A stretch of 64,000 nucleotides of DNA from Blautia parvula (GCF_020215665.1 NZ_CP084061.1:248001-312000); one strand, 5' to 3'. Shown: positions 1 to 8,713, counted from the stretch's first letter. A program made the numbers and translations. Notes: a model not told the origin generated them from the letters alone.

Positions 1-986
1 CGCCGGGTATGGATGATGACCAGGAAGGCCTGGGCGCTCTCCGGGTAAAAAAGGCGGAGCAGGTGCTCCACAAAACAGACGTGGCAGTCCTGGTGGTGGA
101 GGCGGGAAAAGAACTGGTCCCCATGGAACTACAGCTCATAGATCTCTTTGAAAAGAGAAAGCTGCCGTATCTTGTGGTATACAATAAAATGGATCTGCTG
201 GCAGAGGAGAGAGAACCGAAGACAGACCATGAAATCTACGTGAGTGCCGGACAGGGTGTTCACATTACTGAACTGAAGGAAAAGCTGGGAAGCCTTGCAA
301 AGGAAGGGCAGGAACGTCCTCTTGTAAAAGACCTGGTGTCACCGGGGGACTTTGTGCTCCTGGTGATCCCCATTGATAAAGCGGCACCGAAAGGGAGGCT
401 GATCCTGCCTCAGCAGCAGGTGATCAGAGAACTGTTGGATACAGGTGCAGTTCCCCTTGCCGTGCAGGATGACAGGGTGGAGGATGTACTTGGACGTCTG
501 GGAGAAAAACCGCGGCTTGTCATTACAGACAGCCAGGTGTTCGGGAAGGTGGACAAAGCGGTTACGGCTGATATCCCTCTTACTTCCTTTTCCATACTGT
601 TCGCACGGTATAAAGGGATCCTGGACGGCGCGCTGGAGGGTGCCTATGCCCTTGACCGTCTGGAGGACGGGGACAAAGTGCTGATCAGTGAGGGCTGTAC
701 CCATCACCGGCAGTGCAATGATATCGGTACGGTGAAAATGCCCCGCTGGATTGAGGCGCATACCGGGAAAAAGCCTGACTTTGCATTTACCTCAGGAACC
801 GGGTTTCCGGAGGATCTGACACCATATCGGCTGGTGGTACACTGCGGAGGCTGTATGCTTAATGAGCGGGAGATGCAGTGGCGCAGGAACCAGGCTGGCC
901 TGCAGGGTGTGCCTATGACAAATTACGGTATAGCCATTGCGCATATGAACGGTATTTTGCAGCGGAGCCTGGAAATATTCCGGTGA
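1..986 (+). CDS. hydF: [FeFe]-hydrogenase maturation GTPase HydF (5' end outside window)
   Basis: This is the C-terminal part of HydF, the GTPase scaffold that carries the precursor of the hydrogenase H-cluster and delivers it to apo-hydrogenase. The reading frame is open to the first base, and the visible protein begins at the PG-x-DD part of the GTPase G3 motif, so the P-loop and start lie upstream. An NKMD G4 motif follows at about 190. The C-terminal cluster-binding domain has the family's CxH (CTHH) and later HCGGC motifs, which ligate the [4Fe-4S] cluster. It is the maturation partner for the hydrogenase encoded at 2760-6811 and perhaps for the sensory homologue at 49241. Its own upstream neighbours are not visible. 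Confidence 0.95.
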   Translation, partial: PGMDDDQEGLGALRVKKAEQVLHKTDVAVLVVEAGKELVPMELQLIDLFEKRKLPYLVVYNKMDLLAEEREPKTDHEIYVSAGQGVHITELKEKLGSLAKEGQERPLVKDLVSPGDFVLLVIPIDKAAPKGRLILPQQQVIRELLDTGAVPLAVQDDRVEDVLGRLGEKPRLVITDSQVFGKVDKAVTADIPLTSFSILFARYKGILDGALEGAYALDRLEDGDKVLISEGCTHHRQCNDIGTVKMPRWIEAHTGKKPDFAFTSGTGFPEDLTPYRLVVHCGGCMLNEREMQWRRNQAGLQGVPMTNYGIAIAHMNGILQRSLEIFR

Positions 987-1013
987 TCAGTAAATATGCG
1001 GGAGGGCAGTTTA

Positions 1014-1505
1014 ATGGAGTATGTTCCAATTGATGAGACAAACCGGGAACGCGTCAATGAATTCATAGAGAGCCAGTGGCTCACAACAGAGATGGTCATT
1101 CGCGGCAGAGTTGTGGATATGACCGGGACAGACGGCATTGTTGTCTGGGAAAAGGGAAACATTGTGGGCCTTCTCACATACCTGATCCGGGACGGTATCT
1201 GTGAGATCATATCCCTGGACAGCCGTCAGGAGGGCCGGGGGATCGGAAGAAACCTGATCGAAAAGGTAAAAGAGACAGCAGAAAAGAAAAAATGCAGAAG
1301 GCTTGTGGTGATCACCACAAATGACAACATTCAGGCCATCCGCTTTTACCAGCGCTGCGGATTTGATATGTCACATCTGTACCACAATGCCCTGAACTTT
1401 TCAAGAAAGCTGAAACCGGAGATTCCTCTGATTGGGGCAAATGGAATTTTGCTGATGCATGAGATTGAATTTGCGATGGATCTGCAGCCGGGAAGGAACA
1501 GATAA
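1014..1505 (+). CDS. GNAT family N-acetyltransferase
   Basis: A 163-residue GNAT-fold acetyltransferase. The acetyl-CoA binding motif A is visible as RQEGRGIGRNLIEK, followed by a typical GNAT segment AIRFYQRCGF, where the Tyr is the usual general acid region. I chose ATG 1014 because GGGAGG sits 8 bases upstream; the earlier in-frame ATG at 996 would overlap that site and has none of its own. It lies 27 bases after hydF and just ahead of the phosphatase-superfamily gene at 1546, so the three may be co-transcribed. The substrate cannot be read from the sequence; small-molecule or protein N-acetylation are both possible. Confidence 0.85.
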   Translation: MEYVPIDETNRERVNEFIESQWLTTEMVIRGRVVDMTGTDGIVVWEKGNIVGLLTYLIRDGICEIISLDSRQEGRGIGRNLIEKVKETAEKKKCRRLVVITTNDNIQAIRFYQRCGFDMSHLYHNALNFSRKLKPEIPLIGANGILLMHEIEFAMDLQPGRNR

Positions 1506-1545
1506 AGAATCCGGCAGCAGAAAGGAAGAAAGAGGAGGATAAAAA

Positions 1546-2640
1546 TTGTTTGCAGATTACAGCAATAGCCTGGTGAATTTATCCTGCTCTGTATTAAAAA
1601 GATTCGGCGCAGAATACGGTCATAAGACTTTGCCCTGTGCGGATGAATGGATGGGAAAGGGATTCAGGAACGTTGTTGTGGTCCTGCTGGACGGAATGGG
1701 ATGCGAGGCGATTGACTTCCATCTGAAAGAGGATGGATTCTTCAGAAGCCATTACAGATGCGGGATCTCCTCCGTCTTTCCGCCTACGACAACGGCTGCC
1801 ACCACGACTATGGAGAGCGGTCTGACACCGGCAGAGCATGGATGGCTGGGATGGAGCCTGTATTTTGGGGAAATCCATAAAGTTGTGAATGCTTTTACCA
1901 ATCAAGACCAATATGAAAGGTGCGCAGCGGAAGATTACCATGTTGCCAGCCGTTTTATCCCTTACACAAAGATATATGACAAGATAAACCGGGCGGGAGT
2001 CGGACATGGATACAGTGTGTCCCATTTCGGCACAAATAAAATAGAAACCCTGGATGAAATGTGTGAGGAGATACAGAGGCTATGCGGGCAGGAGGACGAA
2101 AAGTACATCTATGCCTATTGGGAGGAACCGGACAGCACCATGCATGACCAGGGATGCCACAGTGAATGTGTGACAAGGGAATTAGAGTATCTGGAAGGGA
2201 AAATCGCCCGGATGTCCGACAGACTGGAGGATACACTTCTGATCGTGACAGCAGACCATGGGCATATAGATCTGTCGCATTATATTCTCACAGACTATCC
2301 GGACATATTGGAAATGCTGAGGCTTCCCATATCTGTGGAGGCCAGGGCAGCGGCCTTCTATGTGAAGGAGGAATTCAGGGAAGAATTTCCAAAAAGATTC
2401 CGCAGACATTTCGGAGAGGAGTTTCTGCTTTTCTCCGCCAAGGAGATGCGGGAGAAGCAGATATTCGGTGATGGGACACCCCGTGAAAGGTTTCGTGAAC
2501 TGGCCGGTGATTTTCTGGCTGTGGCAACTGCGGATAAGGGATTTGCCTGGTCCAGAAATCTGCCCATGTTTCGATCAAACCATGCGGGCATGACAGAACA
2601 GGAAATGATGGTACCGCTCATTGTAGTGGAAAAGCAATAA
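1546..2640 (+). CDS. alkaline-phosphatase-superfamily phosphodiesterase/nucleotide pyrophosphatase-like protein
   Basis: A 364-residue enzyme of the alkaline phosphatase superfamily (type I phosphodiesterase/nucleotide pyrophosphatase group). Metal-site signatures appear in order: VLLDGMG (first metal Asp), FPPTTTAATTT (nucleophile Thr region), EEPDSTMHDQG (Asp/His pair), TADHGHID (Asp-His pair) and RSNHAGMT (last His). No signal peptide or membrane segment is evident, so it probably acts in the cytoplasm. The start is TTG, supported by AGGAGG 7 bases upstream. It is followed by a strong terminator. Its substrate is unknown. A second member of the superfamily in the window is fused to MobA at 58729. 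Confidence 0.85.
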   Translation: MFADYSNSLVNLSCSVLKRFGAEYGHKTLPCADEWMGKGFRNVVVVLLDGMGCEAIDFHLKEDGFFRSHYRCGISSVFPPTTTAATTTMESGLTPAEHGWLGWSLYFGEIHKVVNAFTNQDQYERCAAEDYHVASRFIPYTKIYDKINRAGVGHGYSVSHFGTNKIETLDEMCEEIQRLCGQEDEKYIYAYWEEPDSTMHDQGCHSECVTRELEYLEGKIARMSDRLEDTLLIVTADHGHIDLSHYILTDYPDILEMLRLPISVEARAAAFYVKEEFREEFPKRFRRHFGEEFLLFSAKEMREKQIFGDGTPRERFRELAGDFLAVATADKGFAWSRNLPMFRSNHAGMTEQEMMVPLIVVEKQ

Positions 2641-2656
2641 TTTCTGATATAACAGG

Positions 2657-2707
2657 AAAAAGGACATGCTGATGACCCAAAAAACGTTGTCAGCATGTCC
2701 TTTTTTT
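2657..2707. terminator. bidirectional terminator between the phosphatase-superfamily gene and hydA
   Basis: A 12-bp perfect stem (AGGACATGCTGA with TCAGCATGTCCT) is flanked by A-runs on the left and seven T on the right. It can end transcription in both directions between the convergent genes ending at 2640 and 2760. Confidence 0.9.
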
Positions 2708-2759
2708 GCTGCTGTGAAACCTTTCCGGATCTCACAGCAGCCATTTTTATACAGCAGCT

Positions 2760-4448
2760 TTAATAGCTGTCATTGTGCAGCAGTTCGTGCTCTTTTCCTT
2801 TTAACAGAGTATCATACAGAGACATAACCAGCGGGTTCTCATCCGCCTTGCGGATACTGGTCACATTGTCTGCTTTGTAGAGGCCGTCTTTTCTGGCCGC
2901 TTTTGTGCGGTCTCCGGCTCTCGGCGGCTGTCCGCCTCCCATGATACATCCGCGGCGGCATGCCATAATCTCCACAATGTGGTAGTGGGCTTCGCCGCTC
3001 TTGATCTTTTCCATAACCTTCTGTGCATTGGCCAGGCCGCTGGCAACACATACATTCAGCGGAATACCTTTGTAGGTGACAGAGAATTCCTTGATACCCT
3101 CTTCACCGCGGGCACCTGTCTCAGCTACGGTATCCATGGTTGCCTTGTCGTGTTTGTCTGCAAAACGGCGGAGCATGGCTTCTGTCACACCGCCGGTTAC
3201 GCCGAAGATAACACCGGCGCCGGAACCAAAGCCGAATGGCATGTCGCAGGCTTCCGGAATCAGAGTCGGGAACTCAATGCCGGAGTTTTTGATCATACGG
3301 ATCAATTCTGTTGTTGTGATGACAATATCCGTGTTCTGCTCTCCGTGGGTAAAGCTGTTTGGACGGATGGCCTCCATCTTCTTGGCTGTACACGGCATGA
3401 TGGACACAACAACGGTCTTCTTGCCCTGGTTTTTCTCATATCCCCTGTAGTATTCCTTGATGACTGCGGAGAACATTTCCTGAGGAGAACGGCAGGTAGA
3501 AAGATTGTCTTTGTATTCCGGATACTGGTCACAGAGGAATTTCACCCATGCCGGACAGCAGGAGGTGAAAAGAGGAAGCTTGGAACTGTCTCCCAGACGC
3601 TCCAGGAATTCCTTGGATTCTTCCATGATGGTTAAGTCCGCACTGAACGCGGTATCGTAAACTTCATCAAATCCCATGCGGTGCAGAACGGCTACCAGTT
3701 TGCCCATAACACTGTTTCCCTTGTCCAGGCCAAAGGCATCGCCGACTGCCACACGTACGGCAGGCGCTACCTGAGCCACAACTCTTGTATTCGGATCAGC
3801 AATCGCTTCCCATACTTCGTCCATATGGGTCTTGATGCTGATCGCGCCGGTAGGACAGTAAATACGGCACTGACCGCAGCTTACGCAGTCGGTCTCTGCC
3901 AGAGTCTTGTTAAAGGCCGGCATTGCCATGGCGTCTGTTCCTCGGAACGCGAAGCCTAAGACGCCCAGTCCCTGAATCTCGGAACAGGCACGCACACAGT
4001 CGCCGCAGAGAATACATTTGTTGGGGTCCCTGACAATGGAGGGAGAGCTGGTATCCAGCGGACGGATTTCCCTTGTGTTCTGGAAACGCACATCCGTAAT
4101 ATTCATTCTGTGGGCCAGATCCTGCAGTACGCACTCGCCGCTCTTTACACAGGTGGTACAGTCACGGCAGTGGGCGGAGAGCAGAAGCTCCACAATCAGT
4201 TTTCTGTATTTTTTGATCCTTCCGGAATTGGTATAGATGACCATTCCATCTCTGGGAACCTCTGAGCAGGAGGCAAAGGTACGTCCCCTGTCATCCTCCA
4301 CAGTACAGAGCCGGCAGGCGCCGAAGGTGGAAACCTCAGAGTGATAGCAGAGTGTCGGAAGATTGATCCCGGCTTTCCGGATGACGGAAAGCACATTTTT
4401 TTCGTCGGTAAATTCAACTTTTCTACCGTCAATCGTCATAAATCCCAT
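2760..4448 (-). CDS. hydA: [FeFe]-hydrogenase catalytic subunit HydA (NADH/ferredoxin-linked type)
   Basis: The 562-residue catalytic subunit of a multimeric [FeFe]-hydrogenase, which interconverts protons and H2. From the N terminus it has a NuoG-like [2Fe-2S] domain (TLCYHSE, GACRLC), the His-ligated cluster segment (HCRDCTTC), two ferredoxin-type [4Fe-4S] motifs (CILCGDC, CVSCGQC) and the H-domain. All three H-cluster signatures are intact: L1 TSCCPAW, L2 MPCTAKK and L3 MACRRGCIMGGGQP. The start has AGGAGGG 7 bases upstream. It is the last gene of hydCBA, with only 12 bases after hydB. By comparison with Thermotoga HydABC the complex probably couples H2 to NAD and ferredoxin together; the sequence does not prove bifurcation. 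Confidence 0.96.
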   Translation of the reverse strand: MGFMTIDGRKVEFTDEKNVLSVIRKAGINLPTLCYHSEVSTFGACRLCTVEDDRGRTFASCSEVPRDGMVIYTNSGRIKKYRKLIVELLLSAHCRDCTTCVKSGECVLQDLAHRMNITDVRFQNTREIRPLDTSSPSIVRDPNKCILCGDCVRACSEIQGLGVLGFAFRGTDAMAMPAFNKTLAETDCVSCGQCRIYCPTGAISIKTHMDEVWEAIADPNTRVVAQVAPAVRVAVGDAFGLDKGNSVMGKLVAVLHRMGFDEVYDTAFSADLTIMEESKEFLERLGDSSKLPLFTSCCPAWVKFLCDQYPEYKDNLSTCRSPQEMFSAVIKEYYRGYEKNQGKKTVVVSIMPCTAKKMEAIRPNSFTHGEQNTDIVITTTELIRMIKNSGIEFPTLIPEACDMPFGFGSGAGVIFGVTGGVTEAMLRRFADKHDKATMDTVAETGARGEEGIKEFSVTYKGIPLNVCVASGLANAQKVMEKIKSGEAHYHIVEIMACRRGCIMGGGQPPRAGDRTKAARKDGLYKADNVTSIRKADENPLVMSLYDTLLKGKEHELLHNDSY

Positions 4449-4460
4449 ATTAAAACCCTC

Positions 4461-6335
4461 CTATGCTTCCACGTAAATGGCATCAAAGGCACAGTTGTCT
4501 TTGCAGGCACCGCACTTGATACACAATTCGTTGTCAATATTATAAGCTTGCTTGCGCACACCGGTGATGGCACCAACCGGGCAGTTCTTGGCACATTTAC
4601 CGCAGCCTTTACAGAACTCAGGATTGATGACAAAGCGGCGCATAGCAGTACAGCATTTGGCAGCGCATTTGTGGTCTAAAATGTGCTCCTCATACTCATT
4701 TCGGAAGGTCTTTAATGTGCTGATAACAGGAAGCGGAGCACTCTTTCCGAGTCCGCACAGAGCCATATTCTTAACCATGGCTGCCAGCTCTTCCAGGGTA
4801 TCCAGATCCTCGATGACGCCTTTGCCGTCTACGATGCGTTCCAGGATCTCCAGCATACGTTTGGTTCCTTCACGGCAGGGAACACACTTTCCGCAGGATT
4901 CCCTCTGGGTAAAGCTCATGAAGAAACGGGCAACCTCTACCATACAGGTGTTCTCGTCCATGACAACCAGTCCGCCGGAACCCATGATGGCATCGTATTT
5001 TTTTACACTGTCAAAATCCAGACCTACATCCAGATGCTCCGCCGTAAGACATCCGCCGGAGGGACCGCCGATCTGTACGGCTTTGAATTCTCCGCCTCCC
5101 TTGATGCCGCCGCCGATATCATAGATCATCTCGCGCAGGGTAGTTCCCATGGGAACCTCAATGAGGCCTGTGTTCTCAATGGAGCCGGTGATGGAGAAGG
5201 TCTTCGTTCCGGGACTTCCCTCTGTTCCGATGGTGCGGAACCAGTCAGCACCCTTCATGACGATACCGGGCACATTGGCGAAGGTCTCCACATTGTTCAG
5301 GACTGTGGGTTTGGCCCAGAGTCCCTGGTCTACGGTTCTTGGCGGTTTAACACGGGGCATACCTCTGTCACCTTCGATGGAAGCGGTCAGGGCAGAACCT
5401 TCACCGCAGACGAATGCACCGGCACCGCGGTTGATATGCATATGGAAGCAGAAATCTGTTCCCAGAATGTTATCTCCGAGCAGGCCCTTTTCCTCAGCCT
5501 GTGCAATGGCGTGGGTGAGCCGCTCTACAGAGAGGGGGTATTCCGCACGTACATAGATATAACCGTCCTGTGCATTCACTGCATAGGCGGCTATGGTCAT
5601 ACCTTCGATCAGACGGTAGGGGTCACCTTCCATAACGCTTCCATCCATGAATGCGCCCGGGTCACCCTCGTCGCCGTTACAGACAACATAGTGTTCTTTT
5701 ACATCTGTGTGGGCAGCTACCTGTTTCCATTTCTTTCCGGTGGGGAATCCGCCGCCGCCTCTTCCGCGCAGGCCGGATTTGTCCACTTCGTCGATGACAT
5801 CTCTCGGAGACATGTCAAAGATGGCTTTTGACAGGGCACTGTAACCGCCGGATGCTATGTATTCGTCCAGAGACTCCGCGTCAAAACGTCCGCAGTTTTC
5901 CAGAGTGATCCTGGTCTGCTTTGCAATGAAGGGGATGTCATCCGGTGTGGGGAAGGAGTCCTCGCCTTTTTTGTAGAACAGGCGTTCCACAGGTTCTTTG
6001 TTCAGGACTGTGCGTTTGAAGATCTCTTCACAGTCGTCCATCTGAACCTTTACATATTGATAATGCAGGGGCTCGATTCTCATCAGGGGTCCCAGTTCGC
6101 AGATACCCTGGCAGCCTGTCTTCACAACTCCGATGTGAGGAACATGGCCGTCAAATTCTACGGAAACACCGGGCATGTCTTTACAGAGTTCCTGCATTTT
6201 TTCGTAGATTTTCTGTGAGCCGGTAGCAACACAGCCGGTTCCGGCGCAGATCAGGATACGGCATTCATAAGAATCAATCTGTTTTTGTGCAGCCTCCTGC
6301 TCTCTTTTCAGAGCCTCTCTGTTTTCGATAATCAT
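4461..6335 (-). CDS. hydB: hydrogenase NADH-binding flavoprotein subunit HydB (NuoF-like)
   Basis: A 624-residue NuoF-type subunit that binds FMN and NAD(H). An N-terminal thioredoxin-like [2Fe-2S] domain (about residues 25-115: CAGTGC, TGCQGIC) precedes the NuoF core with the glycine-rich GRGGGGFPTG NADH/FMN site, GDEGDPGAF, and the [4Fe-4S] motif SCGKCVPC. Two C-terminal ferredoxin motifs follow (CKGCGKCAKNC, CIKCGACKDNC). The extra clusters on a NuoF core are typical of HydB in bifurcating hydrogenases. It overlaps hydC by 4 bases. A close paralogue (626 residues) sits in the formate dehydrogenase locus at 52729. Confidence 0.95.
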   Translation of the reverse strand: MIIENREALKREQEAAQKQIDSYECRILICAGTGCVATGSQKIYEKMQELCKDMPGVSVEFDGHVPHIGVVKTGCQGICELGPLMRIEPLHYQYVKVQMDDCEEIFKRTVLNKEPVERLFYKKGEDSFPTPDDIPFIAKQTRITLENCGRFDAESLDEYIASGGYSALSKAIFDMSPRDVIDEVDKSGLRGRGGGGFPTGKKWKQVAAHTDVKEHYVVCNGDEGDPGAFMDGSVMEGDPYRLIEGMTIAAYAVNAQDGYIYVRAEYPLSVERLTHAIAQAEEKGLLGDNILGTDFCFHMHINRGAGAFVCGEGSALTASIEGDRGMPRVKPPRTVDQGLWAKPTVLNNVETFANVPGIVMKGADWFRTIGTEGSPGTKTFSITGSIENTGLIEVPMGTTLREMIYDIGGGIKGGGEFKAVQIGGPSGGCLTAEHLDVGLDFDSVKKYDAIMGSGGLVVMDENTCMVEVARFFMSFTQRESCGKCVPCREGTKRMLEILERIVDGKGVIEDLDTLEELAAMVKNMALCGLGKSAPLPVISTLKTFRNEYEEHILDHKCAAKCCTAMRRFVINPEFCKGCGKCAKNCPVGAITGVRKQAYNIDNELCIKCGACKDNCAFDAIYVEA

Positions 6336-6811
6336 ACGCTATCACCTCTCAATTCTGTGAGTAATTCCAATGCTTTTTCCGGCGTCATAGTGGGGTGTAC
6401 TTCATTGTTCACGGTGAGTGTAGGAGCCAGCCCGCAGGCACCCAGGCAGGAAACAGTCTCCACAGTGAAAAGCATATCGTCTGTGGTATGTTTTTTCTTG
6501 CTCAGGCCCAGCTCTTTTTGAAGGGCTTCCAGAATGGGCATGGATTTGCGGACATGGCAGGCAGTTCCGTCACAGACTTTGATAATGTATTTTCCCTTGG
6601 GTTCAAAGGAAAAGTTTTCGTAAAATGTGGCAACACTGTAGGCTTTGGCCTCTTTTACCCCAATCTCTTTTGCCACGTAGGTCAGTAGTTCGCCTGGCAG
6701 ATAACGGTATTCTGCCTGAATGTCCTGCATGATGGGAATCAGTGCACTTGGCTTGCGGCCGTAATGGCTGATGATTTCGTCCGTCTTCTGGTAGTAGCTC
6801 TTGTCAAGCAT
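6332..6811 (-). CDS. hydC: hydrogenase [2Fe-2S] subunit HydC (NuoE-like)
   Basis: A 159-residue NuoE-type subunit with a helical N-terminal segment and a thioredoxin-like [2Fe-2S] domain. The four cluster cysteines are in CDGTAC and in SCLGACG further on, the normal NuoE pattern. It is the first gene of hydCBA, with an AAAGGAGG ribosome binding site just upstream and a 4-base overlap with hydB. It relays electrons next to the flavin subunit. The copy at 52253 is nearly collinear with it, differing mostly by conservative changes. Confidence 0.95.
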   Translation of the reverse strand: MLDKSYYQKTDEIISHYGRKPSALIPIMQDIQAEYRYLPGELLTYVAKEIGVKEAKAYSVATFYENFSFEPKGKYIIKVCDGTACHVRKSMPILEALQKELGLSKKKHTTDDMLFTVETVSCLGACGLAPTLTVNNEVHPTMTPEKALELLTELRGDSV

Positions 6812-6935
6812 TCAGATACCTCCTTTAGATTTAATCATTCATGACAACAGTAAATTCACCGCAGGTGATTTCTGTTGCCTACAGTACACTTCCGCATGTG
6901 CTTTGGGTATTTTTGCACATATACCTGTTCCCCTA

Positions 6936-6964
6936 ATTATATAATGCCGGGAGGAAATACACAA
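6936..6964 (-). promoter_or_regulatory. promoter of hydCBA
   Basis: Reading the minus strand, TTGTGT and TATAAT are separated by 17 bases. The leader between this site and hydC contains a hairpin with two arms, AACAG/CTGTT outside and TCACC/GGTGA inside, at about 6844-6880. I found no classic Rex operator. Confidence 0.6.
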
Positions 6965-7096
6965 TAAATATTTTGAAAAAAACACGGAAATATACAAATT
7001 GGTTAATGGTAATATCCGCGTCAGCGCATATTTTATATTTTGCAGCGGCAGGATGTTCGGATGATCCAAATACGGAATGTCTTTCAGGCTGCTCCG

Positions 7097-7648
7097 TCAG
7101 GGATTAAAAAGGATCATATGCAGTATTGCGGTCTCATTGCCGGTATTTTTATAGGAATGGACAGTATCGGCCCTAAATCGTATGCTTTCGCCCTTTTCGA
7201 CCATAAATCTCTGGCTGTCAGCATGAATTTCGATTTTGCCCGAGAAGACAGTGATAAATTCAGTGGTTCCCTTTAAGTGCGGTTCGGATTCCCAATAACT
7301 CCCCTGGTCTAATTCCAGATAATAGACTGCAAATCTACGGTTCTCGTTATCCGGGAAAAGGGAGTAGTTTTTTACTTTTCCGTCATCTTCAAGCAATGGC
7401 TGCACTTCAGATGTTTTTACGATCTCATATGGACTCTTTGGGCGAACGGTCAATGCGTCAAATGGTACTTTCATTCCATTTGAAATTTTCCATAATGTAG
7501 AAAGCGTCGGGTTTCCGTCACCGCGTTCGATCTGCGCAAGCATACTCTTACTGACACCGCTTAATTTTGCAAGCTCGTCCATGCTTAATTTCTTTTCTTC
7601 ACGCAATCGTTTAATATTTTTAGCAACTATTGTATTCATTGAATCCAT
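7097..7648 (-). CDS. XRE-family regulator with C-terminal cupin domain
   Basis: A 183-residue repressor or activator. Residues about 7-62 form a Cro/C1-type helix-turn-helix (LSMDELAKLSGVSKSMLAQIE), and the C-terminal half is a cupin sensor domain (GKIEIHADSQ, EKGESIRFRADTVHSYKN). I placed the start at 7648 because AGAGGAG lies 9 bases upstream; an upstream in-frame ATG at 7684 has no such site. It is divergent from a small peptide gene and a LysE-family exporter across a 30-bp palindrome. Regulators of this build often control amino-acid catabolism or export, so it is probably the local regulator. The ligand is unknown. Confidence 0.88.
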   Translation of the reverse strand: MDSMNTIVAKNIKRLREEKKLSMDELAKLSGVSKSMLAQIERGDGNPTLSTLWKISNGMKVPFDALTVRPKSPYEIVKTSEVQPLLEDDGKVKNYSLFPDNENRRFAVYYLELDQGSYWESEPHLKGTTEFITVFSGKIEIHADSQRFMVEKGESIRFRADTVHSYKNTGNETAILHMILFNP

Positions 7649-7690
7649 GATATGGTTCTCCTCTCTTGACAATATAATGCACATGATGTA

Positions 7691-7720
7691 TTATTATATC
7701 GTACTAGTGCGATATAATAA
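7691..7720. promoter_or_regulatory. 30-bp palindromic operator candidate between the XRE regulator and the exporter
   Basis: Arms TTATTATATCG and CGATATAATAA are exact inverted repeats of 11 bp around an 8-base centre that is itself nearly symmetric (TACTAGTG). The arms contain TATAAT-like sequence in both directions, so a bound protein would block divergent promoters. The obvious binder is the adjacent XRE-cupin protein. Confidence 0.7.
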
Positions 7721-7780
7721 CTGTTTTGTATCATTATACGATTTCAGCTTGGGCTTGTAAAGAGGAAAGGAGATATGTCT

Positions 7781-7891
7781 ATGATTCTAAATCTTGAAGA
7801 AGAAGGTGAAATGTTCAAAGAATACAACAAAGGTGACTGCTCAAAATGCTGTGAGGTTCTTCTGCGGACATACGGTAGAAATGAGCAATAG
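7781..7891 (+). CDS. 36-residue Cys-containing small protein upstream of the LysE exporter
   Basis: A short open frame starting at ATG 7781, with AAAGGAG ending 8 bases upstream, and stopping 12 bases before the exporter start. The predicted peptide is acidic at its N terminus (LNLEEEGEMF) and has a GDCSKCCEVL motif with three Cys near the C-terminal third. I do not recognise a family. It could be a small metal-binding protein, a leader peptide, or a relic of a larger gene. The good ribosome binding site and tight spacing favour translation. Confidence 0.5.
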   Translation: MILNLEEEGEMFKEYNKGDCSKCCEVLLRTYGRNEQ

Positions 7892-7903
7892 AAAGGATGC
7901 ATT

Positions 7904-8485
7904 ATGTTCCGTTTATACGATTTTCTGATTTATTGTTTTATTACGGCTTACACACCGGGTGCCAACAATCTGCTTTCCATGAGTAATGCCATACGGCTGG
8001 GATTTCGCCGAAGCATTCGCTTTAACTTGGGCATACTGGCCGGATTTGCAGTCGTTATGTCTGTTTGCACCGTCTTCAGCGCAACACTCTATTCCTTTCT
8101 TCCTAAGGTAAAGATGGTCATGCAGATCCTGGGCGCTGCTTATATGCTGTACCTTGCATGGAAGGTCTGGAAGAGTTCTGCGGAGGTAAATACGGAAGGC
8201 GGGAAGGAGGCTGGTTTTATTTCCGGCATGGTACTGCAATTTATCAATCCTAAAATTTACATTTACGCAATCACGGCAATGTCGCTTTATATCCTGCCGG
8301 TTTATCATTCCGGCACGGCACTGGCCGGATTTACTGCCGTACTGTCTCTGATCGGTGCTTCCGGTTCTTTTATATGGGCGCTTTTCGGGGCGGCATTTTG
8401 TAAATTCTTCTCCAGACATACGAAGCTGGTAAACGCTGTTATGGCTCTTTTACTTATTTACTGCGCTGTTTCTTTGTTTCTTTGA
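7904..8485 (+). CDS. LysE/RhtB-family amino-acid exporter
   Basis: A 193-residue integral membrane protein of the LysE superfamily with about six hydrophobic segments. The N-terminal TPGANNLLSMSNA segment corresponds to the family's conserved TPGPN motif, and FINPKIYIYA matches the conserved NPK region of the middle helix. The best-known relatives export cysteine/O-acetylserine, threonine or homoserine. The ribosome binding site is GAAAGGA. It follows the 36-residue Cys-containing peptide and is probably controlled by the divergent XRE-cupin protein. Substrate is not determined by sequence; the adjacent Cys-rich peptide makes a thiol amino acid an attractive but unproven guess. Confidence 0.88.
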   Translation: MFRLYDFLIYCFITAYTPGANNLLSMSNAIRLGFRRSIRFNLGILAGFAVVMSVCTVFSATLYSFLPKVKMVMQILGAAYMLYLAWKVWKSSAEVNTEGGKEAGFISGMVLQFINPKIYIYAITAMSLYILPVYHSGTALAGFTAVLSLIGASGSFIWALFGAAFCKFFSRHTKLVNAVMALLLIYCAVSLFL

Positions 8486-8613
8486 TCCTTTGTCCGTGGT
8501 CCCGATGAGCAAATATCCGTGAAGAGGAAGAGATGCGAAAAGGTTAAAACGGAGCGGCAAAATGCAGTGTGGCAGGGGCACCGGACGGAGGGAAAAGAGT
8601 GCGCCTGTTTTCA

Positions 8614-8643
8614 TTGACAAAGAAGAACTGCCTGTGCTAGTAT
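8614..8643 (+). promoter_or_regulatory. promoter of guaB
   Basis: TTGACA, an 18-base spacer and TAGTAT. The sequence TGC just before the -10 box gives a partial extended -10. It is the first good promoter in the 277-base gap between the exporter and guaB. Confidence 0.6.
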
Positions 8644-8654
8644 CAAACATAACC

Positions 8655-8713
8655 AGTTACCCTTTGGGCATTCCCAGGCGCCGGGAAGCCGCAGGATTTT
8701 TGAAAAGGTAACG
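8655..8713 (+). promoter_or_regulatory. structured 5' leader of guaB
   Basis: The transcript ahead of guaB can fold into nested stems: outer GTTACC (8656-8661) with GGTAAC (8707-8712), and inner TTCCC with GGGAA around an AGGCGCC loop. It does not match the guanine, PRPP or ppGpp riboswitch consensus as I know them. It may be a protein-binding or purely structural leader. Confidence 0.4.

Noticed and set aside
6840-6975. Rex repressor site ahead of hydCBA
   Set aside because: No TTGTTAA-type inverted repeat with suitable spacing was found; only an unrelated hairpin and promoter are visible.
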